Shown here one piece after another: positions 7,537 to 13,643 of a DNA stretch of 13,643 nt; the stretch's first letter is position 1; every line of letters begins with the position of its first letter. The translations under genes and the position numbers were made by a program. The notes under the pieces are model-generated. The model made no database searches. It was given only the letters and a program-made list of their open reading frames with translations, and had not been told where the DNA came from. The stretch comes from an uncultured Collinsella sp. (GTDB lineage: Bacteria; Actinomycetota; Coriobacteriia; Coriobacteriales; Coriobacteriaceae), in contig CABTZA010000033.1 in NCBI GenBank assembly GCA_902489225.1, forward strand, positions 1 to 13,643. Reading direction: 5' to 3'.

Positions 7537-8370
7537 ATGGAAAACGAGAACATCACCGCCGTCGCCGAGGGCAAGCCCTCCGGCTACAAGGTCACCAAGA
7601 AGGATCTGCGCAACGCGAACTGGCGCTGGCTCATGAGCGTGTGCACCTTCAACTACCAGACCCAGCAGGGCGCCTCAGTCGCCTACGCCCTCTCGCCGGT
7701 CCTGAGGAAGATCTACACGAACGACGAGGACTATAAGCAAGCGCTCAACAACCACTTCCGCTACTACAATACCCAGCCTTGGCTCGCCGCCATCATCCTT
7801 GGCGCCTGCGTGGCCATGGAGGAACGCGACGGCCTAGCGGCGGCGGACGCCGTCCAAGACCTGAAGATCGGCACCATGGGACCGCTCGCCGGCGTCGGCG
7901 ACTCCCTGCTCATGACCATGATCCCGACCATCATGGGCTCCATCGCCGCCTACATGGCCATCGAGGGCAACCCCGTGGGAGCCGGCATCTGGTTCGCGCT
8001 CATCTTGGCCATCTTCTGGGTCCGCATGCACGCCCTCGAGTTCGGCTACAAGCAGGGCGTGAAGCTCGTCACCGACTTCAGCGAGAAGCTTCCCAACCTC
8101 ACTGCCGCCGCCTCCGTGCTCGGCCTCACCGTGGTCGGCTGCCTCATCGCCTCGGTCATCGGCGTCACCTGCCCGATTAGCTTCAGCTTCGGCGACGTCT
8201 CGATGGAGATTCAGCCGCTGCTCGACAAGATCCTGCCTGCCATGATCCCCGCCGCCATCACGGGAAGCGCGTATTACCTTCTTACCAAGAAGAACGCGAG
8301 CATGACGGCCCTCATCCTCGTGGTGATCGTCCTCGCGATGGTCGCCTCCGCCGCTGGCATCCTCGCCTAG
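7537..8370 (+). CDS. PTS mannose/fructose/sorbose family, EIID component
   Basis: Second membrane subunit, unique to the mannose-type PTS, which pairs with EIIC. At 277 residues it has normal length. Recognisable family stretches are KKDLRNANWRWL (21-32), HFRYYNTQPWLAAIILG (73-89) with the following MEE, and KIGTMGPLAGVGDSLL (110-125). Hydrophobic segments lie at about 128-162, 190-210 and 255-276; the last forms the C-terminal anchor. It overlaps in expression with EIIC, with a two-base gap. The next gene begins 26 bases after its stop. Confidence 0.93.
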   Translation: MENENITAVAEGKPSGYKVTKKDLRNANWRWLMSVCTFNYQTQQGASVAYALSPVLRKIYTNDEDYKQALNNHFRYYNTQPWLAAIILGACVAMEERDGLAAADAVQDLKIGTMGPLAGVGDSLLMTMIPTIMGSIAAYMAIEGNPVGAGIWFALILAIFWVRMHALEFGYKQGVKLVTDFSEKLPNLTAAASVLGLTVVGCLIASVIGVTCPISFSFGDVSMEIQPLLDKILPAMIPAAITGSAYYLLTKKNASMTALILVVIVLAMVASAAGILA

Positions 8371-8396
8371 CTTCGACCCAAGAGATTGGTGAATCA

Positions 8397-8795
8397 ATGA
8401 GAAAGATAGTTGTGGCGAGCCATTCCCTTCTCGCCCAGGGCTTCAAGGACACCCTCGAGTTCCTTACGGGTAAGAGCGACGCCGTCAACGCCGTGTGCGC
8501 CTACGTGAACGACAACGGCGAGGGGCTCGACGCGGCGGTCGAGGCGGCTCTTTCGGGCACTGACGAGGTCGTCGTCCTCACCGACGCGCTCGGCGGCAGC
8601 GTGAACCAGCGCTTCTCCCGCTTCGCCTCCGACCGGATCCACGTGATCGCGGGTGTCAACCTCCCGCTCGCCATGACGGTCGCGCTCGCGCGCCCCGACG
8701 AGAAACTCGACTTCGACGCCCTCGTCGACGAGGCGCGCCAGCAGATCGTCTACGTGAACGGTGCCAGTTCCGCCGAGTGCGAAGACGACGAATAG
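8397..8795 (+). CDS. PTS mannose/fructose family, EIIA component
   Basis: Soluble phosphocarrier receiving phosphate from HPr. It has 132 residues, close to the usual 135-140 for stand-alone EIIA of the mannose family. The active-site histidine is His9 in VVASHSLLAQGF. The family motif LTDALGGSVNQR is seen around residues 61-72. The ribosome site before the ATG is weak (AGAG, about 10 bases away), in contrast to the strong sites of its neighbours, so it may be translated at a lower level. The gene order B-C-D-A followed by a glycosidase resembles PTS loci for oligosaccharides or amino sugars. The stop is followed directly by the ribosome site of the GH172 gene. Confidence 0.92.
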   Translation: MRKIVVASHSLLAQGFKDTLEFLTGKSDAVNAVCAYVNDNGEGLDAAVEAALSGTDEVVVLTDALGGSVNQRFSRFASDRIHVIAGVNLPLAMTVALARPDEKLDFDALVDEARQQIVYVNGASSAECEDDE

Positions 8796-8807
8796 AGGAG
8801 GTCGACG

Positions 8808-9932
8808 ATGAGAGAGTTCCTTAAGGACGTGTGGATGCACGGCGGTGAGGAAAGCCGCGCCATCACCCCCGAGAACATCACAGGCGAGAAGGGCCGCGCC
8901 GCCATGTCGGCCAGCCACCTCGGCGTCGGCCGCAAGGGCTCGTGCTGCGTGCCCCTTGAGTCCGGCGAGACCATCACGCTCGCGGACATCGAGGGCCCCG
9001 GCATCATCCGCCACATCTGGATGACCGTCCCCGACAAGACCGCCGCCGGCAGCTTCGTCATGCGCGACCTTGTGCTGCGCTTCTACTGGGACGACGAGGA
9101 GACCCCCTCGGTCGAGTGCCCTGTCGGCGACTTCTTCTGCAACGGCTTCGGTGAGCGCGCCATCGTCAACTCGATGCCCATCTGCGTGAACCCGACGGGC
9201 GGCATGAACTGCTACTTCGAGATGCCCTTCAGGAAGCACGCCAAGGTCACGCTTACGAGCGAGCACCCCGGGTTCATTAAGTACATCTTCTACACGTTCA
9301 ACTACGCGCTCACCGACGTGCCGGACGACGCCATGTACTTCCACGCCCGCTTTAACCGCGAGCGCAGCACTCGCAGGGGCGTCGACTACACCGTGCTCGA
9401 CGGCGTGCGCGGTAAGGGCTACTACGTCGGCACCTACATGGCCCTGTGCGCCCTGGAGCGCTATTGGTGGGGCGAGGGCGAGATGAAGTTCTTCCTCGAC
9501 GGCGACGAGGAGTTCCCCACGGTCACCTCGACGGGAGCCGAGGACTACTTCGGCGGTGCCTGGGCCTTCCTCGACAGGCCGCCCCACGCGCTGCCCGAGG
9601 CGCAGTGCTTCAACACGCTGTTCGCCGGCTACCCGTACCGCTCGACGCGCGACGCCACGCGCGACCGCTTCAGCGCGGGCAAGCCGAACCCGAACCCGAT
9701 GCTCGCGACCAACGACGACGCGCTGCCCAGGCACGGCCTCTACAGGTGGCACCTTCCCGACCCGATCTCGTTCAAGGAGGACCTGCGCGTGACGTTCCAG
9801 GACCTCGGCAACGACGACATCAAGCTCTACGAGCGCGAGGACGACATCTCCACCGTCGCCTACTGGTACCAAAGCGAGCCGCACGCCGTGCTCGCCCCGT
9901 TTGCCGCAAGGCAGGACCGCGTGCCCAGGTAG
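8808..9932 (+). CDS. GH172 (DUF2961) glycoside hydrolase, cytoplasmic
   Basis: A 374-residue DUF2961 protein. This family was reclassified as GH172 after characterisation of bifidobacterial difructose dianhydride I synthase/hydrolase (an alpha-D-fructofuranosidase) and of D-arabinofuranosidases. Family signatures seen are RFYWDDEETPSVECPVGDFF (91-110), CYFEMPF (135-141), TSTGAEDYFGGAW (240-252) with the candidate catalytic Glu245, YRWHLPDPISF (312-322) and the C-terminal YWYQSEPH (352-359). A second candidate acid is Glu264; I cannot assign it firmly. There is no signal peptide, so the enzyme acts inside the cell, presumably on sugar imported by the upstream PTS. GAGGAGGT overlaps the EIIA stop region and fixes the start at 8808. 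The substrate (fructofuranoside, arabinofuranoside or a phosphorylated form) is inferred only from family and context. Confidence 0.88.
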   Translation: MREFLKDVWMHGGEESRAITPENITGEKGRAAMSASHLGVGRKGSCCVPLESGETITLADIEGPGIIRHIWMTVPDKTAAGSFVMRDLVLRFYWDDEETPSVECPVGDFFCNGFGERAIVNSMPICVNPTGGMNCYFEMPFRKHAKVTLTSEHPGFIKYIFYTFNYALTDVPDDAMYFHARFNRERSTRRGVDYTVLDGVRGKGYYVGTYMALCALERYWWGEGEMKFFLDGDEEFPTVTSTGAEDYFGGAWAFLDRPPHALPEAQCFNTLFAGYPYRSTRDATRDRFSAGKPNPNPMLATNDDALPRHGLYRWHLPDPISFKEDLRVTFQDLGNDDIKLYEREDDISTVAYWYQSEPHAVLAPFAARQDRVPR

Positions 9933-9959
9933 GGTCGCCTCGAAACAAGCCAACGTTAT

Positions 9960-9997
9960 GGGCGCCCGCGGTTGACCATGACTGCGGGCGTCCCTTT
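9960..9997 (+). terminator. Hairpin between GH172 and ROK genes (possible attenuator)
   Basis: GGGCGCCCGCGGT (9960-9972) pairs with ACTGCGGGCGTCCC (9981-9994) through 12-13 pairs, with one bulged base, one G-U and an 8-base loop. It is followed by only three T residues and then directly by the AAGGAGG ribosome site (10000-10006) of the ROK gene. The short T-tract suggests partial termination or mRNA processing/stabilisation rather than a full stop, tuning ROK expression below the upstream genes. Confidence 0.55.
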
Positions 9998-10011
9998 GTA
10001 AGGAGGATCAC

Positions 10012-10896
10012 ATGAGCGAAAAGCAAATGAGGCTCGGCGCCCTCGAGGCCGGCGGGACCAAGATGGTCTGTGCCGTGGTGTCCGGCGACGGCGAGGTCCT
10101 CGACCGTATGGAGACCCCGACGCTTACGCCCGCCGAGACCGTCCCGCAGATGATCGAGTGGTTCACCGCCCGCGATGTGGACGCGTTGGGCATCGGCGCC
10201 TTCGGCCCGACCTGCGTCGACCCCAACGACGAGCGCTACGGCTCCATCCTCCAGACGCCCAAGCTCGCGTGGCGAGGCCATGGTCTTCGCGCCGCGTTCG
10301 CCGACGCCCTCGGGATTCCGGTGGCCTACGACACGGACGTGAACGTTGCCTGCCTCGGCGAAGTGGTCTTCGGCTGCTGCAAGGGGCTCGAGGACGCCGT
10401 CTACGTGACCATCGGCACCGGCGTGGGCGCGGGCGTCATGTGCGCGGGCAGGCTCCTTCACGGCATGCTGCACCCCGAGGCCGGCCACATGCTGGTAAGG
10501 ACCCGTCCCACCGAGGAGGGACGCTGCGTCTGCCCGAGCCACGCGAGCTGTCTCGAGGGCCTCGCCTCCGGCCCCGCCATTGCCGCGCGCTGGGGAAAGC
10601 CCGCGGCCGAGCTCGCGGACAACGATGAGGTGTGGGCGCTCGAGGGGGATTATCTGGGGCAGATGTGCGCGAACCTCGTGCTCATGTACTCGCCTCGCCG
10701 CATCGTCCTCGGCGGCGGCGTGATGCACCAGGAGCAGCTCTACGGCATCGTCCGCAAGAAAACCCTCGAATATCTGGGTGGCTACATCCAGACCGCCGAG
10801 CTTAAGGACATGGAGCGCTACATCTGCGCCCCGGGCTGCGGCGGCGACCAAGGAATCCTCGGCGCGGCCGAGCTGGCAAGAAGGGCGCTCGCGTAA
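10012..10896 (+). CDS. ROK family sugar kinase, probable fructokinase
   Basis: ATP-dependent kinase of the ROK family, 294 residues, normal length for ROK fructokinases. Visible motifs are the ATP-binding GALEAGGTK (9-17), GIGAFGP (60-66), the catalytic Asp109 in YDTDVNVA (106-113), the phosphate-binding VTIGTGVGAGV (132-142), and the zinc site made of His159 (HPEAGHM) with Cys174, His177 and Cys180 in CPSHASCLEGLASGPAI. That C-x2-H-x2-C-LEGLASGPAI arrangement is typical of ROK fructokinases (YdhR/GmuE type) rather than of glucokinases or NagC-like regulators. No HTH precedes the kinase domain, so it is an enzyme. It starts after AAGGAGG at 10000. In context it would phosphorylate the free sugar released by GH172. 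Confidence 0.87.
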   Translation: MSEKQMRLGALEAGGTKMVCAVVSGDGEVLDRMETPTLTPAETVPQMIEWFTARDVDALGIGAFGPTCVDPNDERYGSILQTPKLAWRGHGLRAAFADALGIPVAYDTDVNVACLGEVVFGCCKGLEDAVYVTIGTGVGAGVMCAGRLLHGMLHPEAGHMLVRTRPTEEGRCVCPSHASCLEGLASGPAIAARWGKPAAELADNDEVWALEGDYLGQMCANLVLMYSPRRIVLGGGVMHQEQLYGIVRKKTLEYLGGYIQTAELKDMERYICAPGCGGDQGILGAAELARRALA

Positions 10897-10937
10897 CTTG
10901 CGCTCTCTCCGCCATACAACGCGTTAAGGAAAGACGA

Positions 10938-10986
10938 GCGCTTCTTGCCAATTGAGCGGCAAGAAGTGCCCATCTTTTGCATTTTT
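10938..10986 (+). terminator. Rho-independent terminator of the PTS/GH172/ROK operon
   Basis: A 12-bp stem, GCGCTTCTTGCC (10938-10949) with GGCAAGAAGTGC (10958-10969), has one G-U pair and an AATTGAGC loop. It is followed by CATCTTTTGCATTTTT. It lies 41 bases after the ROK stop and between convergent transcription units. On the minus strand it lacks a good T-tract, so it probably works for the plus strand only. Confidence 0.85.
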
Positions 10987-10991
10987 GTCTC

Positions 10992-11822
10992 TCAAAATCT
11001 TTTTTTCACGATTTGCATTTTCATCCCGTTGTCACCGACCCTTGCGAGAAACCGGAAAAAGCCGCTGACAGAAGGGTCTCTCAAATCGTTGTAGCCCAGC
11101 ATATAGCCGCGACTTGTGACCTGCAGACGGCTGTTCCACGTGCCGATTTCCTTGGCGGCATCCGAAACCGCAAAATATGCCCCCACATCCTTGATTTTTG
11201 CAGTCCTAAGCCATGTTTTTGCGATCATCTTTACTGCCGTCCGATTGGCGGCATCAAAGACCAGCACACCGCATGGGAAAGCGTTCGCCATTCCCCGCAC
11301 CAGTTCCCGGACCTCCTGGGTCAGAAAGTAATAGAACACCCCGGAGGCAAAGAACACCGCCCCGCCGGAGGCATCGATTTTGCCAAACCATGCGGTGTCT
11401 TTCAGGTCGCAGGGGATATTTTGTTCCCGATCCCCGGCGGGCAGTAGCTGCTGCCGCAAGGCAATCACATCCGGGAAGTCCAGATTGTAGATCTTGCATC
11501 TACCGTTGTCGCAGGTTCTGCCGGTGTTGTCCAACCCGCAGCCCAGATTGACCACCGCCGCATTGGGATGGCCTTCCAGGTAATCCCGCACCTCGAAAGC
11601 AAGGTCACTCTGCCGCATGGCCACCTCCAGCGCACCAAAGCGCTGCATCAGGCTGCGGGAGTTTTTCTCTGCCTCTGAAAAGTCGTAGTCGATCTGGTCG
11701 AGCAGGCGAACCGCTGTTTCATCCCTGTAAAGGTTCGGGTACAGCTCCGTACACAGCTTTCGGGAATACAGCGGGAGGATCAGCGTCTCCTGCACGGTGT
11801 TTTTCTCAATTTTACATTTCAT
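10992..11822 (-). CDS. SAM-dependent methyltransferase, leucine carboxyl methyltransferase (LCM/TcmP-like) family
   Basis: A 276-residue class I methyltransferase of the LCM/PPM1-like type, a fold shared by polyketide O-methyltransferases such as TcmP. The SAM-binding motif is VVNLGCGLDNTG (90-101), with the family-typical GCGLD variant. It is followed by an acidic strand, YNLDFPDVI (about 112-120), and a Phe/Tyr-rich SGVFYYFLTQEV region around 158-169. The natural substrate is unknown. The ATG at 11822 follows AGGAAGG closely and overlaps the TGA of a possible small membrane peptide (ATGA). It is the last gene of the minus-strand methyltransferase block and is convergent with the PTS operon. 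Base composition is clearly less GC-rich than the PTS genes. Confidence 0.85.
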   Translation of the reverse strand: MKCKIEKNTVQETLILPLYSRKLCTELYPNLYRDETAVRLLDQIDYDFSEAEKNSRSLMQRFGALEVAMRQSDLAFEVRDYLEGHPNAAVVNLGCGLDNTGRTCDNGRCKIYNLDFPDVIALRQQLLPAGDREQNIPCDLKDTAWFGKIDASGGAVFFASGVFYYFLTQEVRELVRGMANAFPCGVLVFDAANRTAVKMIAKTWLRTAKIKDVGAYFAVSDAAKEIGTWNSRLQVTSRGYMLGYNDLRDPSVSGFFRFLARVGDNGMKMQIVKKRF

Positions 11823-11965
11823 AGGTTCCTTCCTCGGTGAATAAAAACTGTCATAATTGCCGCCAGCACAGCTGCTATGACCGTCATGCCTATCGCTATG
11901 TGCAGGATGGATGCAAAAATGCCCGTGCTTGATACCCTTACTTCCGCGCCGTGACGCAGAGCCAC
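11819..11965 (-). CDS. Possible small single-helix membrane protein
   Basis: Between the two larger methyltransferase genes, the minus strand encodes a peptide with an unbroken hydrophobic stretch of about 28 residues (including SILHIAIGMTVIAAVLAAIM), followed by a positive tail, HRGRNL. Its TGA overlaps the ATG of the downstream methyltransferase as ATGA, a typical coupling arrangement. The start is unclear. The GTG at 11965 gives 48 residues and overlaps the upstream gene by 28 bases. An internal ATG gives only 22 residues. A GTG at 12016 would overlap much more. No strong ribosome site is visible. It may be a real small protein or a chance hydrophobic frame. Confidence 0.4.
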   Translation of the reverse strand: MALRHGAEVRVSSTGIFASILHIAIGMTVIAAVLAAIMTVFIHRGRNL

Positions 11966-12543
11966 CTTTTCTTTTTGCGTATCTGCACCTCGTGAAAACC
12001 CGCCTGCTCCAGACACGCCTTTAATTCAATGTCCTTGTAGATGGTCATGCCGCCGATGATCTGCGTCCACCTTTCGTCCTTGTCCGTATCGCCATTGCTC
12101 TCGTTGCAGATAAGAATTGTCCCGCCTGGCTTCAGCGTCCGCCGGACCTCACGGAAGCATCGGGGCAAATCAGGCCAAAAATAGACGGTCTCAATGGCCG
12201 TGACAGCATCGAAACAGCTATCCTCAAACGCCATATCCGCCACGCTGCCTTGCAGAACGGCGCAACGCCCCTCCTGAATCGCAATTCGGTTGAGCTTTCT
12301 AGTCTTCTCCACGCTGACGGGCGAATAGTCGATGCCCTTGACGACGCCATGCGGGCATTTTTTCAGCAGCCGTTTTATGTTCGCCCCGCCGCCGCAGCCG
12401 CAATCCAGCACCTTGGCATTTGGTGCAAGTCGTAGAAATCGAAGTCCCCACCGCGCCACAGGGCTGTGGCCCAGATTCATCATGGCAACCATAAGTTTTC
12501 CGCCGAGACCCACGGGCTTGCGGGTGTTTTCAAAGAACGACAT
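11938..12543 (-). CDS. Class I SAM-dependent methyltransferase (UbiE/methyltransf_11-like)
   Basis: A 201-residue methyltransferase. The SAM motif I is VLDCGCGGG (45-53), the acidic residue ending strand 2 is Asp72 in GIDYSP, and the post-motif region DAVTAIETVYFWPDL followed by VRRTLKPGG is typical of methyltransf_11 enzymes. The ATG at 12543 is preferred over an upstream in-frame start at 12573. GGAGGGG sits six bases before it, and the protein then begins MSFFENTRKP, as class I enzymes of this size do. It overlaps the 3' end of the upstream methyltransferase by 14 bases, so translation is coupled. The substrate is unknown; a small molecule is more likely than a protein or nucleic acid. Confidence 0.86.
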   Translation of the reverse strand: MSFFENTRKPVGLGGKLMVAMMNLGHSPVARWGLRFLRLAPNAKVLDCGCGGGANIKRLLKKCPHGVVKGIDYSPVSVEKTRKLNRIAIQEGRCAVLQGSVADMAFEDSCFDAVTAIETVYFWPDLPRCFREVRRTLKPGGTILICNESNGDTDKDERWTQIIGGMTIYKDIELKACLEQAGFHEVQIRKKKRWLCVTARK

Positions 12544-13159
12544 CTGGCCCCTCCGATTTCGTGCATTCCGCATAGGTCAACGGGAACGAGGCCTTCAGCA
12601 CCGCGCTTTTCTGCACTGCCCAGCCGTTTTGACGCAGGAAACGTAGGTATTCCTCGCTTGTCCACCTGCTGTGGAGGGGGAATCCCGCCATACGCATAAA
12701 TAAGGCTTTTGCCTTGCCGGAAACCGAGCTCCCCGCGTGGGTGAAGGTTGGCGCGATGAGCACGCCGTCGTCTTTCAGCACCCGCCTGATTTCTTGCAGG
12801 GCCTTTTCCGGATGCGGCACTATGTGAAGCGCGTTGGACGCGATCACCACATCAAAGGACTTCTGTGCATAGGGCAGGCGGAACATATCTTGTACGGAAA
12901 AGTGCAGCTTTGCGGATTGATTGTCCCGCTTTGCTTCAAGGATCATCTTTGCAGAAGCGTCCGTAGCCTCGATGTGCGCCGCCGCATTTACGATGCTCTT
13001 TGCGATAAGCCCCGTGCCGGTGGCAACCTCCAGTACGGTTTTTGCTTTCACCACCGGCCTGATCAGCTCATACATCTTCTCATACGTCGCCCGGTCCTTT
13101 CGCATGAAACGGTCGTACCGACCGGCATTCTTGTCCCAGAAGCCCTTGCGTTCGTGCAT
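12530..13159 (-). CDS. Class I SAM-dependent methyltransferase
   Basis: A 209-residue methyltransferase, first gene of the minus-strand block. Motif I is VLEVATGTG (42-50), the strand-2 acidic residue is Asp67 in ATDASAKM, and SFDVVIASNALHIVPHPEKA and IRRVLKDDG mark the remaining core. The C-terminal third carries a phenylalanine/tryptophan-rich cap. The ATG at 13159 is preferred because GGGGG lies about eight bases upstream; the alternative TTG at 13174 would overlap that site. It resembles UbiE/phospholipid N-methyltransferase-like enzymes of Firmicutes, though the substrate is unknown. An inverted repeat and a TATAGT -10-like element lie just upstream. Confidence 0.86.
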   Translation of the reverse strand: MHERKGFWDKNAGRYDRFMRKDRATYEKMYELIRPVVKAKTVLEVATGTGLIAKSIVNAAAHIEATDASAKMILEAKRDNQSAKLHFSVQDMFRLPYAQKSFDVVIASNALHIVPHPEKALQEIRRVLKDDGVLIAPTFTHAGSSVSGKAKALFMRMAGFPLHSRWTSEEYLRFLRQNGWAVQKSAVLKASFPLTYAECTKSEGPDVVL

Positions 13160-13175
13160 TGCTATCGCCCCCAAA

Positions 13176-13200
13176 TAGTTAGAGACATCTAACTATAACA
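13176..13200 (-). promoter_or_regulatory. Operator-like inverted repeat and -10 element of the methyltransferase block
   Basis: TAGTTAGA (13176-13183) and TCTAACTA (13188-13195) form a perfect 8-bp inverted repeat with a 4-base spacer. On the minus strand it partly overlaps and follows TATAGT, a 5-of-6 match to a -10 box, and ends 16 bases before the ATG. No good -35 was found. TTAGA/TCTAA palindromes are common targets of MarR-type repressors in Firmicutes; that assignment is inference. No regulator gene is in this window. Confidence 0.5.
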
Positions 13201-13436
13201 TACGAATCATGCAGTAAGTCCTTGTGTCCGTTCATGAGGGGCTCGGAGTGGAACGGGATGTTGGGGAGGTCAGCCCTGGCAAGCTTGACCTCATAGCCCT
13301 TGACCGCTTCGGCGATGCTGTCTGCCTGGTCGTGGAAGACGAGTGTGAGCAGGTAGTAGCGAGCCTTGCCGCCGCCGAATAACGCGTTGGTCGATGCGAT
13401 GGGCCTCACCTGGCTCCTGCTAATGCTTTTGGTCAT
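13200..13436 (-). pseudogene. DUF3800 protein, truncated N-terminal fragment
   Basis: Starting from an ATG at 13436, the minus strand reads ARYYLLTLVFHDQADSIAEA, then DLPNIPFHSEPLMNGHKDL. This is the pattern I recall of the N-terminal part of DUF3800 proteins (strand YY-x-LTLVFHDQ, helix, then LP-x-x-x-x-H-x-x-PL). Similarity ends at about 13218-13200, where the DNA becomes A/T-rich. The frame then stops at 13179 inside the operator repeat of the methyltransferase block. About two-thirds of the usual 230 residues are missing. The DESG-type motif expected at the very N-terminus is also not seen, so this end may be degenerate too. GAGGACGACC precedes the ATG. A C-terminal DUF3800 fragment on the same strand lies at 2916-3245. 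Confidence 0.7.
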
Positions 13437-13514
13437 GGTCGTCCTCGAGCTCCTCTCGTCTCGAGGTTCCCTCGCGTGCCCGGCCGCGGGCGGCTCCCGG
13501 GGCGGTCGCCGCCG

Positions 13515-13643
13515 TCATTTCCTCCCGCTCCTCGACTCGATGTAGGCGTCCACTGCCGCCCTCGAAACCAGGAGCTTCCTTCCGAGCCTGTACGAGTTGA
13601 TCTCGCCCGACCAGATGAGGTCGTATGCCGTCTTCTGCTTGAA
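13515..13643 (-). CDS. Excisionase-like HTH DNA-binding protein (5' end cut by window)
   Basis: The last 42 residues of a small DNA-binding protein are visible, running in frame to the window edge. KTAYDLIWSGEINSYRLGRK, followed by LLVSRAAVDAYIESR, matches the HTH_17 (excisionase/AlpA) pattern, in which the recognition helix is followed by a short hairpin, YR-x-GRK, and a final helix. Such proteins direct excision of integrative elements or act as small regulators. It stops 78 bases before the DUF3800 start, on the same strand, so the two may form an operon. The spacer is very G/C-rich (CCGCGGCCGGG-like) and holds nothing else recognised apart from the DUF3800 ribosome site. Confidence 0.75.
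   Translation of the reverse strand, partial: FKQKTAYDLIWSGEINSYRLGRKLLVSRAAVDAYIESRSGRK

Noticed and set aside
8394..9953. Long minus-strand open frame opposite EIIA and GH172
   Set aside because: Antisense artefact of GC-rich codon usage. The plus strand has clear family motifs and ribosome sites.
1..13643. CRISPR arrays, tRNA or rRNA genes, complete insertion sequences
   Set aside because: No regularly spaced repeats, no cloverleaf-like tRNA, no rRNA stretches, and no transposase or integrase reading frame were seen on either strand.

Overview
The window looks like chromosomal DNA from a high-GC gut actinobacterium of the class Coriobacteriia, most likely Collinsella or a close relative. 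This is inferred from strong G/C at third codon positions, a housekeeping guaA next to an L-asparaginase, and a mannose-family PTS operon. No rRNA or tRNA is present to fix the taxonomy.

Left part (1-2724): a cytoplasmic-type L-asparaginase (minus strand, 3' end off the window) is divergent from a complete guaA (GMP synthase), which ends in a strong rho-independent terminator. From about 2725 to 3400 lies a scarred intergenic region. It holds a short REP-like inverted repeat and a remnant of a DUF3800 protein C-terminus on the minus strand.

Central part (3401-10986): a carbohydrate-utilisation locus, all on the plus strand. A 913-residue LevR/DagR-like regulator (HTH, AAA+, PRD, EIIA-Man, EIIB-like, PRD) is followed by EIIB, EIIC, EIID and EIIA of the mannose/fructose/sorbose PTS family, then a GH172 (DUF2961) glycoside hydrolase without a signal peptide, and a ROK kinase with a fructokinase-type zinc motif. 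A terminator closes the operon. The simplest reading is that the PTS imports and phosphorylates a fructose-containing (or similar furanoside) oligosaccharide, GH172 cleaves it in the cytoplasm, and the ROK kinase phosphorylates the released free sugar. The regulator would sense PTS phosphorylation. Its AAA+ module lacks the GAFTGA sigma-54 contact loop and the Walker B acidic pair, so it cannot work as a normal sigma-54 activator.

Right part (10992-13200): a minus-strand block of three SAM-dependent methyltransferases, visibly more A/T-rich than its neighbours. It has overlapping or coupled gene junctions, a possible one-helix membrane peptide, and an operator-like inverted repeat near the first start codon. 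It looks horizontally acquired, probably from a Firmicutes-type donor. It abuts a truncated N-terminal fragment of a DUF3800 protein (13200-13436), preceded on the same strand by an excisionase-like HTH gene running off the window end.

The DUF3800 N-terminal piece at the right and the C-terminal piece at the left lie on the same strand and in the order expected if one gene had been split. The roughly 10 kb between them, carrying the PTS operon and the methyltransferases, may therefore be one or more insertions downstream of guaA.
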